Below are positions 25,286-34,529 of a stretch of 64,000 nucleotides of DNA, in pieces. The notes beneath the pieces are model-generated. The model was not told the origin of the DNA, searched no databases, and saw only the letters and a program-made list of their open reading frames with translations. Position 1 is the stretch's first letter; every line of letters starts with the position of its first letter. The stretch comes from Phycisphaerae bacterium (GTDB lineage Bacteria > Planctomycetota > Phycisphaerae > Sedimentisphaerales > UBA12454): positions 226,032 to 290,031 of the forward strand of contig JBAZHC010000002.1 of assembly GCA_041652575.1 (NCBI GenBank), read 5' to 3'. Position numbers and translations under genes: made by a program.

Positions 25286-25888
25286 ATGAAATTCGATACT
25301 GTCAAAAAAATCATTAAAATTGCCAAAAAAGCAGGGGTTTTGAGACCTCGCGACCTGGACACGCATGGTATACCCCGCAAGTATCTCAGTACCGTGTACC
25401 ATATGGGGCTGATGGATCAGGTTGGACGTGGACTTTACGTCTCAAAAGATATCGATCCAACCGAAAAGCACTCACTTGTCCATGTATGCAAACGCATGCC
25501 TAATGCCGTGGTTTGCCTGCTTTCAGCACTGCAATTCCATGATCTGACAACCCAATTGCCCTCGGGAATATGGATTGCCATTGATCGTAAAGCCAGATTT
25601 CCCAAAGAATCACGTTTGCCCATGCGTGTCGTTCGTTTTTCAGGAGAGGCACTGGATGCCGGAATTGAAGAGCATCGGATTGAAGGAGTTTTGGTAAAAG
25701 TCTACAACCCGGCCAAGACGGTGGCCGATTGTTTTAAATACCGTAACAAAATAGGTTTGGATGTTGCAATAGAGGCACTGCGGGATTGCCGCCGTAAAAG
25801 AAAATGTACCATCGATGAACTATGGCGATATGCTACAATCTGCCGAGTCTCCAATGTGATGAAACCATATCTTGAGGCGGTGGTATGA
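25286..25888 (+). CDS. AbiEi-like antitoxin, partner truncated
   Basis: The start at 25286 (MKFDTVKKIIKIAKKAGVLRPRDL) is chosen for AAGGA upstream; 200 residues. It has the N-terminal winged helix (HGIPRKYLSTVYHMGLMDQVGRGLYV) and the C-terminal domain (VYNPAKTVADCFKYRNKIGLDVAIEALRD) of type IV antitoxins. It is a paralogue of the protein at 35390-35974. Its toxin gene is reduced to 12 codons, so it now lacks its partner and may only regulate, or neutralise the other AbiEii. Confidence 0.88.
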   Translation: MKFDTVKKIIKIAKKAGVLRPRDLDTHGIPRKYLSTVYHMGLMDQVGRGLYVSKDIDPTEKHSLVHVCKRMPNAVVCLLSALQFHDLTTQLPSGIWIAIDRKARFPKESRLPMRVVRFSGEALDAGIEEHRIEGVLVKVYNPAKTVADCFKYRNKIGLDVAIEALRDCRRKRKCTIDELWRYATICRVSNVMKPYLEAVV

Positions 25889-25923
25889 ATCGTGAGCCAA
25901 GCAATATTGCTGCTTTAATATAA
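25885..25923 (+). pseudogene. Truncated AbiEii toxin start
   Basis: An ATG overlaps the AbiEi stop by 4 nt, as in intact AbiE operons, and reads MNREPSNIAALI before TAA. The first nine residues match the usual AbiEii start. The rest of the gene is gone, which puts a deletion or insertion breakpoint near 25920. Confidence 0.65.
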
Positions 25924-25950
25924 TCAAGTATATTTGTCAGAGGCTCTCTT

Positions 25951-26343
25951 TTAGGGCAGAATGACTGATATAGTGTTGCTGGGCATACTTTCACCATCTG
26001 TGTTGACCGCTTTTACGCGGTATTGAAGCAGGGCGTCTGCCGGCAGATCCGTAAGAGGAATGCCGCAGTTATGGGTGGTATGGGCCAGTGTCCAAGGTCC
26101 AAATGGACCACCGCCTTCGGTCATCTGCCTTCTTATAATGATGTAGTTTCGTACAGGGCCGCCGTTTGCGGATTTTTCCCATTTCAGCCAGAGTGTTCCC
26201 TGTCCTTCAGCTATGGCACGAAGTTGGGTTGGACTGCCCGGCAGCTGAATAGGTTTAAGTTCTTGTCTGAGATTACATCCTATTTCAGTTAGTTTTTCCG
26301 GGCCATCAGCAACATCTACTTCTTTGTTTGGGAATTTTAGCAC
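25951..26343 (-). CDS. Small fibronectin type III protein
   Basis: A GTG start at 26343 with AAGGAAAG upstream gives 130 residues. Residues about 38-130 form one FN3 domain: PGSPTQLRAIAEGQGTLWLKW, GPVRNYIIIRRQM, YRVKAVNTDGESMPSNTISV. No signal peptide or anchor is seen. Free-standing FN3 proteins of this sort may bind surfaces. It begins the cargo block. Confidence 0.7.
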   Translation of the reverse strand: MLKFPNKEVDVADGPEKLTEIGCNLRQELKPIQLPGSPTQLRAIAEGQGTLWLKWEKSANGGPVRNYIIIRRQMTEGGGPFGPWTLAHTTHNCGIPLTDLPADALLQYRVKAVNTDGESMPSNTISVILP

Positions 26344-26751
26344 TTAAGTCTTTCCTTAAAAACGTTGATAAATTACCTCCTGCCTTAAGGCAGGGAATTT
26401 CAATTAGAGTTTTACTTAATGGATTATTGTGATTTGTCTGCCGGATGCTTTTTGCTCTTCTGTAATTGATTAATCGAGAAATTAAAAGAAAGGCTTTAGT
26501 GGAAAATTTAAGGTTTGCGTTTTTAGGCTACTTTCGGTGACAACCATATGTCACTTTGGGCAAGAAAAGTTATGAAATGACTTTAATATTTTAAAAGCCT
26601 TTAAAAATTATCGGGCAAAGATGGGAGGCTCAGGGCAGATTTTCCCATGAATATTTAGTAGTTGCTGTATAACCTCAAAATTTCTTGATTTAAATGAATA
26701 TACTGCCTATAATCATCGAGATTATATGAATGTTTTGTTAAGGAAGGTATT
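26344..26751. other. Intergenic region in the cargo block
   Basis: 408 bp without a supported gene. CCTGCCTTAAGGCAGG (26379-26394) is a perfect palindrome just upstream of the FN3 gene. An interrupted GTGAC...GTCAC repeat lies near 26535-26555. The final 50 bp should hold the promoter of the WYL gene. Confidence 0.4.
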
Positions 26752-27717
26752 ATGAAAACCAGCAGGCTAAGCAGGGTAATGCAACTTTTAACTGCTTTGC
26801 AGTCTGGCCAGCCCTATTCAGCCGGGGATTTAGCCGAAATATTAAAGATAAGCAGGCGAATGATTTTCAGGGATTTAGAGGAACTTCGAAAAGTAGGTGT
26901 GCCTTGCAGTTTTGACAATAAATCGAACTGTTACAGAATAGACCCCGCGTTTTTCTTTTCTACGCCAAGCCTAAGTACTCAAGAGGCTTTAGGGTTGCTC
27001 TTACTTGCTCATAAAGCAGGAAATCGCATCCATTTTCCATTTAAGGATTCTGTACTTCATGCAGCATTAAAAATAGAAAGTGAATTGCCTGAAAAAACAA
27101 AGCGATTTTGTATTAATGCCCTTGAGAAAATATCCATTATAGCTGACCCGCAGGAAAGGCTGGATTTGCTGGATAATAAATTTTCACAATTTCTCGAAGC
27201 TATCCTGAACAAACAAATCGTTACTATTTGCTATGATTCACCTATAGAAAAGGAGCCCCTGACAACTAATTTTCATCCTTACCACCTAATGCATAATAAT
27301 TATACATGGTATGTACTTGGTAAAACAGAAGTTAACGAAGACGTTTGTATTTTTAAGCTTACCCATATTAAAGAATTTGAAATATTAGATAAACATTTCA
27401 TTGAGGATAAAACATTTGACCTATCTGATTATCTTGGCCGTGCATGGTCAATGACGCCGGAAGGCAGACTTTATAATGTCAGGTTAAGATTTTCACCTGA
27501 AATTGCTCGAAGTGTTGCTGATGTCCAATGGCACAGCACACAAGAAGTTACCTTTCAGGACGATGGTTCGATGATTATGGAATTCCGTGTTGACGGACTC
27601 AATGAGATAACATGGTGGATTCTTAGCTACGGCGACAAAGTGCAGGTTCTTGCTCCGGCAGCTTTACAGAAAAAAATTACAGAAATAGCACAAAATATGG
27701 TCGAACAAAATAAATAG
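26752..27717 (+). CDS. WYL-domain transcription regulator
   Basis: The 321-residue protein has an N-terminal HTH_11 winged helix (about 1-60: RVMQLLTALQSGQPYSAGDLAE, SRRMIFRDLEELRKVGVPC), a WYL domain in the middle (about 150-215: PYHLMHNNYTWYVLGKTE), and a WCX-type C-terminal extension (VRLRFSPEIARSV...WWILSYGDKVQVL). Such proteins sense ligands, often single-stranded DNA or nucleotides, and often sit in defence or mobile loci. AAGGAAGG lies 6 nt before the ATG. No clear target operon is adjacent except the gene at 27824. Confidence 0.88.
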   Translation: MKTSRLSRVMQLLTALQSGQPYSAGDLAEILKISRRMIFRDLEELRKVGVPCSFDNKSNCYRIDPAFFFSTPSLSTQEALGLLLLAHKAGNRIHFPFKDSVLHAALKIESELPEKTKRFCINALEKISIIADPQERLDLLDNKFSQFLEAILNKQIVTICYDSPIEKEPLTTNFHPYHLMHNNYTWYVLGKTEVNEDVCIFKLTHIKEFEILDKHFIEDKTFDLSDYLGRAWSMTPEGRLYNVRLRFSPEIARSVADVQWHSTQEVTFQDDGSMIMEFRVDGLNEITWWILSYGDKVQVLAPAALQKKITEIAQNMVEQNK

Positions 27718-27823
27718 TTATTGTCAGTATGAATAGTTTAAAATCATTATAAATTCAAATTTAGAGGATGTATTTCCAAAGAGCTGAGTAAGATTAGACA
27801 TTTTTAGGGAAAAGTTAATTGCA

Positions 27824-29521
27824 ATGATTGCCTACAATTTTAATTCATTATGCAAACAGGCTGAACAGTATTTTTATGACTTTCTCTTAGATAAAAGTCA
27901 GGACCCTATTCCCCAGCATATTGTTGAACACTTAAACAAATGTCAGTATTGTTCCAGGCAGATTAATCGGCTTAAGGAAGTGTTGTTGCTGATTGAAGAG
28001 GGTGCTAGCCCTGAGTTAAAACAGGACAACTTAGCCTCTGTAGAATGGTTTAAGCTTCACTTTGATTATCTCGGCAAACCTGTAACCTGTGAGATAGTTA
28101 AACCTTTTTTGCCTGGTTTTTTAGAGTTCTCTTTGGAAATAAAAATACCGACTCCAATAACAGTACATTTGGACAAATGTAAACAATGCCAGGAGGATTT
28201 AAAAACAATCATAGAGTTAAATCTGAATGGTAAACAGTTATATCGATTAAGCCAGTTATTTGCTGCTAAGCTTGATGAAGGTAATATTAACTGCTCACAA
28301 GCCCAGACAGCTATAAAAGCAACGACATCAATGAATTTTAGTGGAACCAGCAAGGAGGCACTGGAACATGTGTGTGCGTGTCCTGATTGCCGCAAAATTA
28401 TATATCAACACAGACAAGCGGTTCGAGATAAATATTTGAATCTCAGAAACAAAAAAGAACCAAAAATGTTTCTGTGCAATGAGATATCTGCAAGTGATTA
28501 TTTTGATTATGTTATACCGTATGGGCTTGACCCGGCAGATGACCAGTATGCCAATTTTCGTAGTTTTTTTACCTCGCATTCTTCCATCTGTCCGATTTGC
28601 TTGAATAAAATGCAGCAATTGCATAATACTATCTTTGGAATTGCCGAAAGGGCTGAATCCGATATCGTCACAATATACCATATAGAAGAACCTACAAAGA
28701 CAAAAGCCATAAGCAATCCGGAGGATATTTACGCAGGTTTTCCAATAAAGGTAGAGATAGTCGGACACGAGAACGAAATAATCGCAGAGCAGTCAGATGC
28801 TATGACAAATATTGCAACAAAACAAAAAGTATCAGTAAAAAAACTCAAGCCGTTTGTCAAAATTGGTTTCACGGCAGCGGCGGTTATATTAATTGCAACT
28901 GCGTTGTTTCTAAATATATCAACGGCTAAAGCTGCTACATTAAAAGGCATCTACAAAGCTATTGAGAAAATTAAAAATGTCCATATTTTAAGTTTCATTC
29001 CTGATAAAAAAGAACCAGTGCGAGAGCAGTGGGTATCGAGGACTTTAAATGTAAATTTAATTAAAACCGATAGTGAGTCGGTTTTGTGGGACATCTCAGA
29101 CAAGATTAAAAAAATAAAATCTTTGAATAGCAATTCAGTTGAAACGATTGAATTAACCACTGAAATGATTAATGGAACTCAGAATACAATAAATGATTCT
29201 TTAGGTTTAATGCCGTTTCATAGTATATCCGACATCCCCAATGATGCTCAATGGAATCGAGTAAACGATATAATCTTGAAAATCTCCGACAAAATTGAAG
29301 TATATGACTTGATATGGATTGAAAAAGCTTACGAAGGTTATTTTGTATCCAAGAAATGGAGATTTTTCATAGACTCTGAAACAAGTCTTCCCCAAAAAAT
29401 CGAGTTTTATCAAAAATCGGATACCGATAATGAATATAATTTGAGATATACGAGGGCAGTTGAATATTTGAATGAAAGCGAAATGCAAAAAGTTATTAAA
29501 GAATCTTTTTTAGATAATTAA
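27824..29521 (+). CDS. Membrane protein with four anti-sigma-like zinc modules
   Basis: The 565 residues hold four HxxxC-xx-C modules: C40/C43 (VEHLNKCQYC), C119/C122 (VHLDKCKQC), C186/C189 (EHVCACPDC) and C256/C259 (SSICPIC). Each resembles the zinc-binding anti-sigma (zf-HC2) fold. A transmembrane segment follows (FTAAAVILIATALFLNIS), then an outside domain of about 200 residues. That layout is of an anti-sigma factor with four copies of the sigma-binding unit instead of one. No partner sigma gene is adjacent. The phage sigma gene at 10030 is the only one in the window. Confidence 0.72.
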   Translation: MIAYNFNSLCKQAEQYFYDFLLDKSQDPIPQHIVEHLNKCQYCSRQINRLKEVLLLIEEGASPELKQDNLASVEWFKLHFDYLGKPVTCEIVKPFLPGFLEFSLEIKIPTPITVHLDKCKQCQEDLKTIIELNLNGKQLYRLSQLFAAKLDEGNINCSQAQTAIKATTSMNFSGTSKEALEHVCACPDCRKIIYQHRQAVRDKYLNLRNKKEPKMFLCNEISASDYFDYVIPYGLDPADDQYANFRSFFTSHSSICPICLNKMQQLHNTIFGIAERAESDIVTIYHIEEPTKTKAISNPEDIYAGFPIKVEIVGHENEIIAEQSDAMTNIATKQKVSVKKLKPFVKIGFTAAAVILIATALFLNISTAKAATLKGIYKAIEKIKNVHILSFIPDKKEPVREQWVSRTLNVNLIKTDSESVLWDISDKIKKIKSLNSNSVETIELTTEMINGTQNTINDSLGLMPFHSISDIPNDAQWNRVNDIILKISDKIEVYDLIWIEKAYEGYFVSKKWRFFIDSETSLPQKIEFYQKSDTDNEYNLRYTRAVEYLNESEMQKVIKESFLDN

Positions 29522-29525
29522 TGTT

Positions 29526-30326
29526 TCATTTCGGGACCCAAAGAGGGACTTTATTTTTATAACCATCTTCGATTTTTCCAACAAATAAATCATCGGCTTT
29601 TATTAGACTTATATGACCATCGGCAAATCCTGCATTAACAGTTTTGTTTGGATGCCTGCCGTTAATGGCATCTTTCTCCTGACCGGGCCACAGCTTTCTG
29701 TTTTTATTGGTTTTCAAACCAGGAATATAAGCGGTATCTTCAATCAAGTTATTATTGAGGATAACAGGAGGTGCATCTGTTGCGTTCCACCAGCTTATCA
29801 TAGTATAGCCGCTATCAACAAGAAGCAGAGTATTGCCTGGAGTTGGAATATCAGTAGTTTTTAAAGGAGTTCCAATAAATTCTTCTCTGCGGCTTTGTCT
29901 GTCATCGGAACTTTTACATATTGAACGGTTTACCCCATAATTACCACAAAGGATATCTTTATTAAGCTTGGAATCATACATCAATTTGGATGGGCATTTA
30001 ACAACTGTATTTTTCTCATCGGACTTCTTATAAAAACCCTTTATAAAATTAAACCACCACCAGCCCATCCGATCATATTCATTATATCCGGCATAACCTC
30101 CAGGAGGAGGAGATGTAATAGTTTTACCAAAACTTAAAGGTAAAGTTTGATTTTGATTTTCATATATTAATAAACCAGATGTTAATTGCTTGATATTTGA
30201 ACCGCAGAGAATGGTTTTTGCCCTCTCTCTGGAACTTCTCAGTACAGGAACAATAAGGGCTATTAAAATGGCCATTATTGAAACAACCACGATTAATTCA
30301 GGTAATGTAAATGATATCCGTTTCAT
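29526..30326 (-). CDS. Type II pseudopilin-like protein
   Basis: MKRISFTLPELIVVVSIMAI is a type IV prepilin signal with the FTLPEL cleavage motif and hydrophobic helix. The 266-residue body ends with NAGFADGHISLIKADD, the tail seen in the large family of planctomycete and related pseudopilins. It would be processed by a prepilin peptidase and may act in a type II secretion system encoded elsewhere. It lies downstream of, and reads the same way as, the C39 gene, with a terminator between. Confidence 0.9.
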   Translation of the reverse strand: MKRISFTLPELIVVVSIMAILIALIVPVLRSSRERAKTILCGSNIKQLTSGLLIYENQNQTLPLSFGKTITSPPPGGYAGYNEYDRMGWWWFNFIKGFYKKSDEKNTVVKCPSKLMYDSKLNKDILCGNYGVNRSICKSSDDRQSRREEFIGTPLKTTDIPTPGNTLLLVDSGYTMISWWNATDAPPVILNNNLIEDTAYIPGLKTNKNRKLWPGQEKDAINGRHPNKTVNAGFADGHISLIKADDLFVGKIEDGYKNKVPLWVPK

Positions 30327-30377
30327 AGCGGTATTGTATGTGTTTTTCCCAATGAATCAATAAAACACTATAAAAAA

Positions 30378-30407
30378 GGCGGTTAGTTTCTTTCTAACCG
30401 CCTTTTT
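30378..30407. terminator. Intrinsic terminator after the C39 gene
   Basis: GGCGGTTAG (30378-30386) and CTAACCGCC (30394-30402) form a 9-bp stem with a 7-nt loop, flanked by A and T runs on both sides, so it can work in both directions. It ends the leftward C39 gene. Confidence 0.88.
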
Positions 30408-30427
30408 AGAAGACTTGTAAATAGTCT

Positions 30428-32227
30428 TTAGGCACATGCCCTCATATAATAACAGGTCCATTCACCTGTTCCAGTACAGCCATCAGGGAAATAAGGGTCT
30501 ATTACACAAGGCGTTTCCGCATATCTAATCTTCGTAGAAGTGGGGCAACTGCCGGTTCCGCTTGCACAGCCGTATCTTGTAGGAAATTCTTGATACCATC
30601 CGTCACATCCGCCAGCAATATAATTACAAAATACGACATGGTAATCTTGAAGAAGTTTAGTGCAGGCGTATCCCATACCGACTATAGTTTGAAGTTCGCT
30701 GTCGTTAATTTCGGTAAAATCACCAGAGATAGGCTGATTAGAAACCAAAAGTGCCGTACCATCGGCCCAATCCATATCGAAGAAATTAATATCAGTGTGA
30801 TAATAAAAATTGTTGCTCGATATATCCACCATCAAAACATTCTTTTCATCAATTGAATCAAGAACAACAAAATGTTTTTTGCCGGGGATATACAGGATGG
30901 CTTTGCAGTCGTCCAGATTTTTTAGAGTTTCAATATTGGTCCTGACCGCACGGCAATAGAGTCTCTGACTTTGGGCAAATTGTTTCATGGCATATAGGCT
31001 CGTCTGGCCGTTTGGTTCACTTACTAACTGGGCAAGCTGCTGATTGGTAACATCCTTGCCTAATTGTGATGCGACATATTTTAATGCAGCCGTTGCACAA
31101 TTTTGCGGCAGAGTTTCTTCATTTGCTGCAAATTCCAATCTCTCGGCCAATAGAAGGGTTGTATCGATGGCCTGCGAGTAGCGATACGTTTCAGGCTTTT
31201 GACGGTTAAATACAGAGTGTTCTATCAATGCATCAGGCTTATAATTGACATTGAATTCATAGCTTTGGGGAACATTGGCATCTATGCTCGTAATATCCCA
31301 AAAATCACGGGCTAACAGCCTGTTTGACTCTGTTTCATATTGTTCTATTAAAATAGTCGCAGGAGTCCAAATATTGGAAACAAGCCGGAAATCGGAATAT
31401 TGTTTGGATGTAATTAAATTGCCATACTTTTTGATTAAACAGGACAGAACAGCGTAATTTTTTTGCGGGTCAAGAACAAAAAGCATTTGTGACCCCTCTG
31501 AATAATTAATTGTCAGGTGTATCTGTGTCTGGCCATCGACATATTTTTCAACAGTATAAGATTCGGATGCGGAGAGATTTTCATAAGAATAATAACCGTA
31601 TCCCCAGGGGATAACGCCGGCAGTTAAAGGACCATTTACGTTATGCGGAGTTTTGCCGGTCGAATCAACGATAGCCTGGTTTCCAGGCAGAAAGTAAGTG
31701 GTATATTTTTCACCATCCCAGGCAAATATACGCTTTGCGTTCCAGTTCAGGTCGAATTGCCTGGTCATATAATTGCCGGCCAGTTCTTTCCCCGGCTTTA
31801 CTGAATCTGTACGTGAGTCTGCGTTGATTTCCCAATAGAATTTTTCTCCATCAAATTTTACGACTACTGATGAATTCATCGTATATTCATTTGATAGCTT
31901 ATGGCGGATATTAAATGGTATTGCGTCAAGTTTCATTATTTGAGTATCTTCAGTTAATTCTCGCTTATTGGAGCTTTTTTGATATTCGTTAACGGCTTCT
32001 TTAACCTGACGGTTAATCTCATTGGAATCTGTTGTTTTAGGTGCTTTGTACTCCTCATGAACAGCCTTAATTGTACCAGCCGGTACCCAGGTCTTCTTTG
32101 GCTGGCTTGTAAGTTGCTGGAAGATTTGCAAAACTTCTGCTCTGTCCAGCGACCTGTCGGCTAAAACAATGGAACTAACCGACAATAGAATAATACCACT
32201 TGCTAATGTAAACAGTTTCTTCTTCAT
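30428..32227 (-). CDS. C39-like peptidase fused to a cysteine-rich tail
   Basis: The start at 32227 (MKKKLFTLASGIILLSVSSIVLA, a signal peptide) has GGAGG 8 nt upstream; 599 residues. A middle region of about 300 residues resembles a periplasmic lipoprotein-carrier or LolA-like sheet. A C39 peptidase-like domain follows: LPQNCATAALKY (Cys), KKHFVVLDS (His), MVDISS (Asp). Then comes INDSELQTIVGMG, which resembles a double-glycine leader ending in GMG rather than GG, and finally 80 residues with nine cysteines (30431-30670). C39 peptidases cut after GG in bacteriocin precursors, so the protein may be enzyme and substrate in one chain. A structural Cys-rich domain is the alternative. Confidence 0.78.
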   Translation of the reverse strand: MKKKLFTLASGIILLSVSSIVLADRSLDRAEVLQIFQQLTSQPKKTWVPAGTIKAVHEEYKAPKTTDSNEINRQVKEAVNEYQKSSNKRELTEDTQIMKLDAIPFNIRHKLSNEYTMNSSVVVKFDGEKFYWEINADSRTDSVKPGKELAGNYMTRQFDLNWNAKRIFAWDGEKYTTYFLPGNQAIVDSTGKTPHNVNGPLTAGVIPWGYGYYSYENLSASESYTVEKYVDGQTQIHLTINYSEGSQMLFVLDPQKNYAVLSCLIKKYGNLITSKQYSDFRLVSNIWTPATILIEQYETESNRLLARDFWDITSIDANVPQSYEFNVNYKPDALIEHSVFNRQKPETYRYSQAIDTTLLLAERLEFAANEETLPQNCATAALKYVASQLGKDVTNQQLAQLVSEPNGQTSLYAMKQFAQSQRLYCRAVRTNIETLKNLDDCKAILYIPGKKHFVVLDSIDEKNVLMVDISSNNFYYHTDINFFDMDWADGTALLVSNQPISGDFTEINDSELQTIVGMGYACTKLLQDYHVVFCNYIAGGCDGWYQEFPTRYGCASGTGSCPTSTKIRYAETPCVIDPYFPDGCTGTGEWTCYYMRACA

Positions 32228-32456
32228 GATACATTCCTCCATTTTTACAAAAACATTATGCATATTACTTAGTTTATCTATTTTATCAGACGAGACAAAA
32301 AAATCTAACTTTTTATAGTATTTTATAAATTATCGTTTATAAAATGGGGGGATTTGTACTTAAGTGTTTTTAATAGAATTAGTTAGGAATTGTGGTAATA
32401 ATTAGCATCTAATATATTAAATAGATATTAATAATCTACAATATGAAATGGAAAAG

Positions 32457-33263
32457 CTATTTTGTTCTTTCAAGCCAGAATTCACAAAATAGGCTTAAAT
32501 CATTGATATCAACATTGCCATTAATATCAAGATCAGTTCCTTCGCACCAGTCTGTAGCTTGACAGTTTGTTTCTTGCCAGTGCGAGAGAAGAATGCCATA
32601 ATCAATAAAGTTGACTATGGTGTCGTGGTTGAAGTCACGAGTACGGACTTGAGAGAAACAAAGATAGTATATCGGCTCCTCCCAGCTTATGCGGTGGTCA
32701 TAAAAACCGACATTACAATCGCCCACATCAATACTGTTATAATCAATAACAAACCAATCTCCAGCCTCTATATCGTTAGAACCGGTATATAGGTCGAATC
32801 CATAAGGCCACCATTCATAGACAGCAGCAGGGTTGCCAGCCGCCGGCAAATGCGAACCTGACCAATCACTCTCATCAATTAGTGGTTCTCTTGCCGACAG
32901 AATTCCATAAGGCAAAAATTCTTCCTGCATTGCCAAACTTCCTCCGTCTCCTCCGAAACCATCTGTCCAGCATTCATTTGTATCGGAACTGACAACAATC
33001 TTCAGCTTAGTTCCGACCATAATCTCTCGATAAACAACATAAGTGGTGTTTGAATCGACTAATTCGAGAGGAGAGTTGCTGTCTCGTAAGAAGACAGTTG
33101 TAGAAATGGCTCCTACAGCTACTGAAATTACACCAAGCATTATTACAAATATAAAAAGTAACTGTTTTGTTAATAAGGTATTGTTTTTGAAGGTTAAAAG
33201 ATTATTACTATTAATAATGGATGAACTTAGAGTTGATTTTCTGGATGAAAATTTTAATCTCAT
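32457..33263 (-). CDS. Exported protein with dockerin-like end
   Basis: The 268-residue product has a long N-terminal region with a membrane/signal segment (LLFIFVIMLGVISVAVGA). A beta-rich middle part contains SAREPLIDESDWSGSHLP and WWPYGFDLYTG. The C-terminus RDFNHDTIVNFIDYGILLSHW and TDLDINGNVDINDLSLFCEFWL are two calcium-binding dockerin-type repeats, common at the ends of planctomycete secreted proteins. Upstream, (GAA)6 stands where the ribosome site should be. Confidence 0.8.
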   Translation of the reverse strand: MRLKFSSRKSTLSSSIINSNNLLTFKNNTLLTKQLLFIFVIMLGVISVAVGAISTTVFLRDSNSPLELVDSNTTYVVYREIMVGTKLKIVVSSDTNECWTDGFGGDGGSLAMQEEFLPYGILSAREPLIDESDWSGSHLPAAGNPAAVYEWWPYGFDLYTGSNDIEAGDWFVIDYNSIDVGDCNVGFYDHRISWEEPIYYLCFSQVRTRDFNHDTIVNFIDYGILLSHWQETNCQATDWCEGTDLDINGNVDINDLSLFCEFWLERTK

Positions 33264-33700
33264 GTTTCTTCTTCTTCTTCTTCACTGTAAATATAAGAAT
33301 CAAACAACCTAAGTCTTATATACAAATTAAATCTCATGAATCAAGAAAAAACATAATTTTTACGTAAAATTAAGTCAAATATCAAAAAAACATTTCTTTG
33401 TTCAGTAATTATATCCCAATTATAATTACAGTTAAGGATTATCTATATTAATCTCGCATTTCCTCGGCATCTCCTTACGTACTGTATGACTTATGGCTTT
33501 TCTTGCCCTGTCTACTAAATCATCTTTTACTGCTAAATAATTGTACGTCATCAGCCTAAATGGGACAATAAAAGATTTAATTTTGCAAATATTGGTCTTG
33601 ATGTTTTTCTAATGTGTGGAAAGTGTATTTTTCTGTAACGAACGCATAAGAGTTGTAATGGCTGTAAGCCATCTGCGGACAGATTGTGACCTTCCCCCCT
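33264..33700. other. Intergenic region ending at the terminase breakpoint
   Basis: 437 AT-rich bp without a gene. (TTC)6 lies at 33266-33283. ATGGCT-GTA-AGCCAT forms a small hairpin near 33660. Similarity to the intact terminase begins sharply at GGCATGGAAAAAGA (33701), so this is the right border of the cargo block. Confidence 0.55.
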
Positions 33701-34351
33701 GGCATGGAAAAAGAGGGAGCCATACAGGCAGGATTAGAAAAGTTGTGCAGCGATTATCTTAATCGAAATTGGAACCGCGGTAGCAGCGTCGTAAAAATTG
33801 ATAGATGTCTTATCGATGGTGGTTATATGCCGGGCATTGTTGAAAATATCCGTTATAAGCTCGGCAGTAATATTATGGCTTCAAAAGGTGTCGGTATTCG
33901 TGCGGCAAGTAAACCAATGTCAACCTACAAACGCAAGCCCGGCGAGAGACACGGCCATCACTGGTATATCCCAAATATAAACAGGACCGGGGAATTTACA
34001 CATGTGGCGATTGATACAAATTATTGGAAGACTTTCGTGCACGAGCGGTTCTTTGTAGCGGCAGGGGACCATGGCAGTATGACCTTATTTGGCAAAGGCA
34101 GTCATCAGCATTCATTATTTGCTGAGCATGTGGCTGGCTCTGAAGTTTGGGTGCGCACCGAAGGACACGGCCGTACAGTTTATCAGTGGTCACCCAGGAT
34201 AGGTGGTATCGATAATCACTGGTTGGATTGCATGGTCGGCTGCTCGGTAGCGGCGTCGATGTGTGGATGCAGTTTGAGCGGCCATAATGTAAAAACATAT
34301 ACGAAAAGAGAAAGAATAAAATTGTCGGATATTCAAAGGGGTAAGGGATGA
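33701..34351 (+). pseudogene. Duplicated terminase 3' end
   Basis: The frame matches the last 218 residues of the terminase at 22771-25017 with about 90% identity (for example GGYMPGIVENIRYKLGSN against GGYMPGIVENIRHKLGGT). The ATPase part is missing. It carries the complete C-terminal nuclease tail and ends with the same overlap into a zinc-ribbon gene. The divergence shows a related phage as source, rather than a very recent tandem duplication. Confidence 0.9.
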
Positions 34352-34515
34352 TTGCTAAGCAGACATCAAAAGGATTTGAGTGCGAGAAATGTGGAAGCAG
34401 AAACTTTAAGGTAATCTATACGCGTTCCGCATCAGAGAGTAAACTGGTGCGTAGACGAGAATGTAAGAAATGCGGCAGAAGATTTACGACTTGGGAAAAG
34501 AGATTAGGCGAATAA
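34348..34515 (+). CDS. NrdR-like zinc-ribbon protein, second copy (55 aa)
   Basis: FECEKCGSRNFKVIYTRSA and LVRRRECKKCGRRFTTWEKR keep all four cysteines. It is a paralogue of the gene at 25017-25193 with a shorter N-terminus. The ATG overlaps the terminase fragment stop by 4 nt. It is intact, so it may still be made if transcription reaches it. Confidence 0.78.
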   Translation: MIAKQTSKGFECEKCGSRNFKVIYTRSASESKLVRRRECKKCGRRFTTWEKRLGE

Positions 34516-34529
34516 GCGTTATCTGTAAG

